From an uncultured Bacilli bacterium (lineage in GTDB: Bacteria > Bacillota_I > Bacilli_A > RF39 > UBA660): a DNA stretch of 7,718 bases. The position numbers were made by a program, and so were the translations under genes. Under the pieces are notes generated by a model. It was not told the DNA's origin and searched no databases. It saw only the letters and a list, made by a program, of their open reading frames with translations. The stretch lies in contig CARZYU010000039.1 of the NCBI GenBank assembly GCA_949113215.1, positions 1 to 7,718 of the forward strand, read 5' to 3'. Positions 6,415-7,718 of this stretch are shown here, piece by piece. Numbering within the stretch: the stretch's first letter is position 1; the number at the start of each line of letters is the position of its first letter.

Positions 6415-7321
6415 AAATGATTTCTTGATAAATTTCTTGATTAAAATTGTGTTGAGCATCCTCTAACGTTTTCAATTCCTCGCTACTGATGAGGAAGAAG
6501 TTGTATTCGAGATTGTCTTTGCCATCTTCGGAAATAGGATCGTCCCAAGTCAGATCTAAATGATACCACTTTTGATTTAAGTAGACAGCATTCCAAACAT
6601 GGTTTTCACTGGATATTTTATAATTTTTGATTCCCATCCGTTCTAAGAATAGAGCCATACTGTCGGTGTAACCTCCACATAGACCGATTCCTTGAATGAG
6701 ATTTCCATAGGCAATATCAGAATCGTATTTGACAATCTTAGAATCGCTTCGTTCTTTGTCATAACGACTGGTATTGATGATATAATCGTGAATCGTTTTA
6801 ATGTTCATTTCATTGGTTAGGGTAGAGTTAACAAGGTTTGGATAGAGTTCATCAATCTTTTGGTTGATTTCTTCTATCTTTTCTTTGCTATAATATTTTT
6901 CAATGGTTACACTCACTTTTCCTAAACTATCGTATTTGGTAACGATGTGTTTAAAGCTATTATAAGGATGAACAAAGTTGTTGATATGAGATAGAATGGT
7001 TTGATCTTTCGCTAAAAATTTGACATAATCCATACATTCGGTATCCTCTTCCTTACAATAGAAGGTAAATTCTTCTACTCCTGAATTTAAAATCGTATAG
7101 TAGATATTTAAGACTTCTTGCTTGGTATTAGGACTGAAATTTGAGGTCAGTTGGACATACTGAAAGTCAATATTCCTGGCATATTCATTTTCTGTGGGGG
7201 GATTTACCATCTTTTCTTCTTTGATAAAATGATCAACGTAAAAGACAACAATTGCTTCACGGTTGAAATAGGTTAGCACAAGTAAGATTGCTAAAACTAA
7301 AAGTACTATATATTTTTTCAT
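6413..7321 (-). CDS. Membrane-anchored transglutaminase-like protein
   Basis: This 302-residue protein begins with MKKY and a hydrophobic segment at about 4-18, read as a signal anchor or signal peptide. No lipobox cysteine follows. The N-terminal half (about 50-165) is not recognised. The C-terminal half is a transglutaminase-like (papain-fold) domain: GIGLCGGYTDSMALFLERMG with nucleophile Cys215, ENHVWNAV with His241, and WYHLDLTWDDP with Asp256. This is an intact Cys-His-Asp triad in the order and spacing of bacterial transglutaminase-core proteins. Such domains act as cysteine proteases, peptidases or cross-linkers; the substrate cannot be told from sequence. The extracytoplasmic location suggests action on surface proteins or the cell wall. 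The start has AGGTGA four bases upstream. It lies downstream of rpsT on the same strand behind a terminator. I see no convincing promoter in the 49-base gap, so it may depend on read-through. Confidence 0.87.
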   Translation of the reverse strand: MKKYIVLLVLAILLVLTYFNREAIVVFYVDHFIKEEKMVNPPTENEYARNIDFQYVQLTSNFSPNTKQEVLNIYYTILNSGVEEFTFYCKEEDTECMDYVKFLAKDQTILSHINNFVHPYNSFKHIVTKYDSLGKVSVTIEKYYSKEKIEEINQKIDELYPNLVNSTLTNEMNIKTIHDYIINTSRYDKERSDSKIVKYDSDIAYGNLIQGIGLCGGYTDSMALFLERMGIKNYKISSENHVWNAVYLNQKWYHLDLTWDDPISEDGKDNLEYNFFLISSEELKTLEDAQHNFNQEIYQEII

Positions 7322-7348
7322 ATCTTCACCTTACTAACATTTTAACAT

Positions 7349-7377
7349 AAAAAAAGAAGTAATAGAACCATTACTCC
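7349..7377 (-). terminator. Intrinsic terminator of rpsT
   Basis: On the minus strand GGAGTAAT pairs with ATTACTTC (one G-T wobble) around a GGTTCT loop, followed by a run of seven T. The hairpin begins in the last codons of rpsT and includes its stop. It would reduce transcription into the transglutaminase-like gene. Confidence 0.75.
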
Positions 7378-7634
7378 ATTCCGTTTTTCATTTTTGTTAA
7401 TCTTGACTTTACTCTAGCTGCTTTGTTCTTGTGAACTTGACCAGAAGACATTGCTTTATCAACTCGTTTGATTGCTGTTTTTAAATTTTCTTCTGCTTTG
7501 GCCTTGTCTCCAGACTTTACACTCTTTTCCACATTTTTAATAGCAGTTTTCATGCTTGAATTGATTAAAACATTCTTGGTAGCGCGTTTTGCATTACTTT
7601 TTACTCTCTTTTTCGCACTTTTGATATTTGGCAT
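7371..7634 (-). CDS. rpsT: Ribosomal protein S20
   Basis: S20 is a primary 16S rRNA-binding protein of the 30S subunit, needed early in assembly. The 87-residue, very lysine-rich, cysteine-free sequence starts MPNIKSAKKRVK and contains NSSMKTAIKNVEK and the C-terminal QVHKNKAARVKSRLTKM. These are the family's hallmark segments at the normal length. The ATG follows AGGTGA by four bases. It has its own promoter and terminator, as is usual for this gene, and the short leader shows no obvious extra regulatory structure. It is transcribed away from the right edge of the window, towards the transglutaminase-like gene. Confidence 0.97.
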   Translation of the reverse strand: MPNIKSAKKRVKSNAKRATKNVLINSSMKTAIKNVEKSVKSGDKAKAEENLKTAIKRVDKAMSSGQVHKNKAARVKSRLTKMKNGME

Positions 7635-7664
7635 TTTTTCACCTCACTTTTTTTAAACATATTC

Positions 7665-7693
7665 ATTTTAACAAAATTTAAGAGAAAAAGCAA
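7665..7693 (-). promoter_or_regulatory. Sigma-A promoter of rpsT
   Basis: On the minus strand TTGCTT (7688-7693) is followed, after exactly 17 bases, by TAAAAT (7665-7670). The start codon is about 30 bases further on, after AGGTGA (7639-7644). Position and spacing suit a strong ribosomal-protein promoter. Confidence 0.65.
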
Positions 7694-7718
7694 ATAAAAC
7701 TCTTCTTTTTTGCAGATA

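Noticed and set aside
7322..7350. Separate promoter for the transglutaminase-like gene
   Set aside because: A TAAAAT lies in the gap on the minus strand, but no -35 box is at 16-18 bases and the space before the ribosome-binding site is too small to be convincing.
7468..7656. Plus-strand 62-residue frame opposite rpsT
   Set aside because: It is the antisense of the S20 gene; its hydrophobic look comes from the lysine codons of S20 read backwards.
7680..7712. Plus-strand hairpin AAGAG/CTCTT followed by a T-run near the right edge
   Set aside because: The stem is only five AT-rich pairs with a loop of about 14-15 bases and no plus-strand gene ends there in the window.
1..7718. Mycoplasma-type code (TGA as Trp)
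   Set aside because: TGA ends the pilin-like gene and the 89-residue gene at sensible places, tryptophans are TGG, and the mutL break is a TAG, so recoding would not repair it.

Overview
The window is AT-rich and comes from a low-GC Gram-positive bacterium of the Bacillota (Bacilli-like) or a close uncultured relative. The Shine-Dalgarno sites are strong and close to AGGAGGTGA, GTG is used as an alternative start, and the gene set is uvrC, mutL, miaA and rpsT. TGA is a normal stop here: it ends the pilin-like gene and the 89-residue gene. This argues against a Mycoplasma-type code. The species cannot be named from the sequence.

Region 1 (1-5169, + strand) looks like one operon, with neighbouring reading frames touching or overlapping. 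It holds the 3' two-thirds of uvrC (cut by the left edge), a type IV prepilin-like gene, mutL, and a large membrane-anchored glycine- and cysteine-rich surface protein. A clear intrinsic terminator closes it. DNA-repair genes therefore alternate with two predicted surface proteins. These two share a recognisable extracytoplasmic segment (SYVAV...LYY...C), so they are probably relatives lying either side of mutL. The surface protein joins this pilin-like segment to an Ig-like domain, a glycine-rich domain and a cysteine-dense insert.

mutL is broken. Its frame changes inside a 13-base interval (3227-3239). The DQHA-type metal-binding motif is left on the upstream part, while the SIKAN and CPHGRP motifs are on the downstream part. 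This is either a real loss of the mismatch-repair endonuclease or a sequence error.

Region 2 (5146-6414, + strand) has miaA (tRNA A37 dimethylallyltransferase) and an unrecognised 89-residue protein, each with its own likely sigma-A promoter. A hairpin terminator follows, shared with the convergent gene on the other strand.

Region 3 (6413-7718, - strand) has rpsT (ribosomal protein S20) with a good promoter and its own terminator. A membrane-anchored transglutaminase-like protein with an intact Cys-His-Asp triad lies downstream.

The genome is very compact: no gap without a gene reaches 300 bases, and most stop codons sit inside the hairpin that follows the gene. No tRNA, rRNA, CRISPR array, insertion sequence or attachment site was seen.
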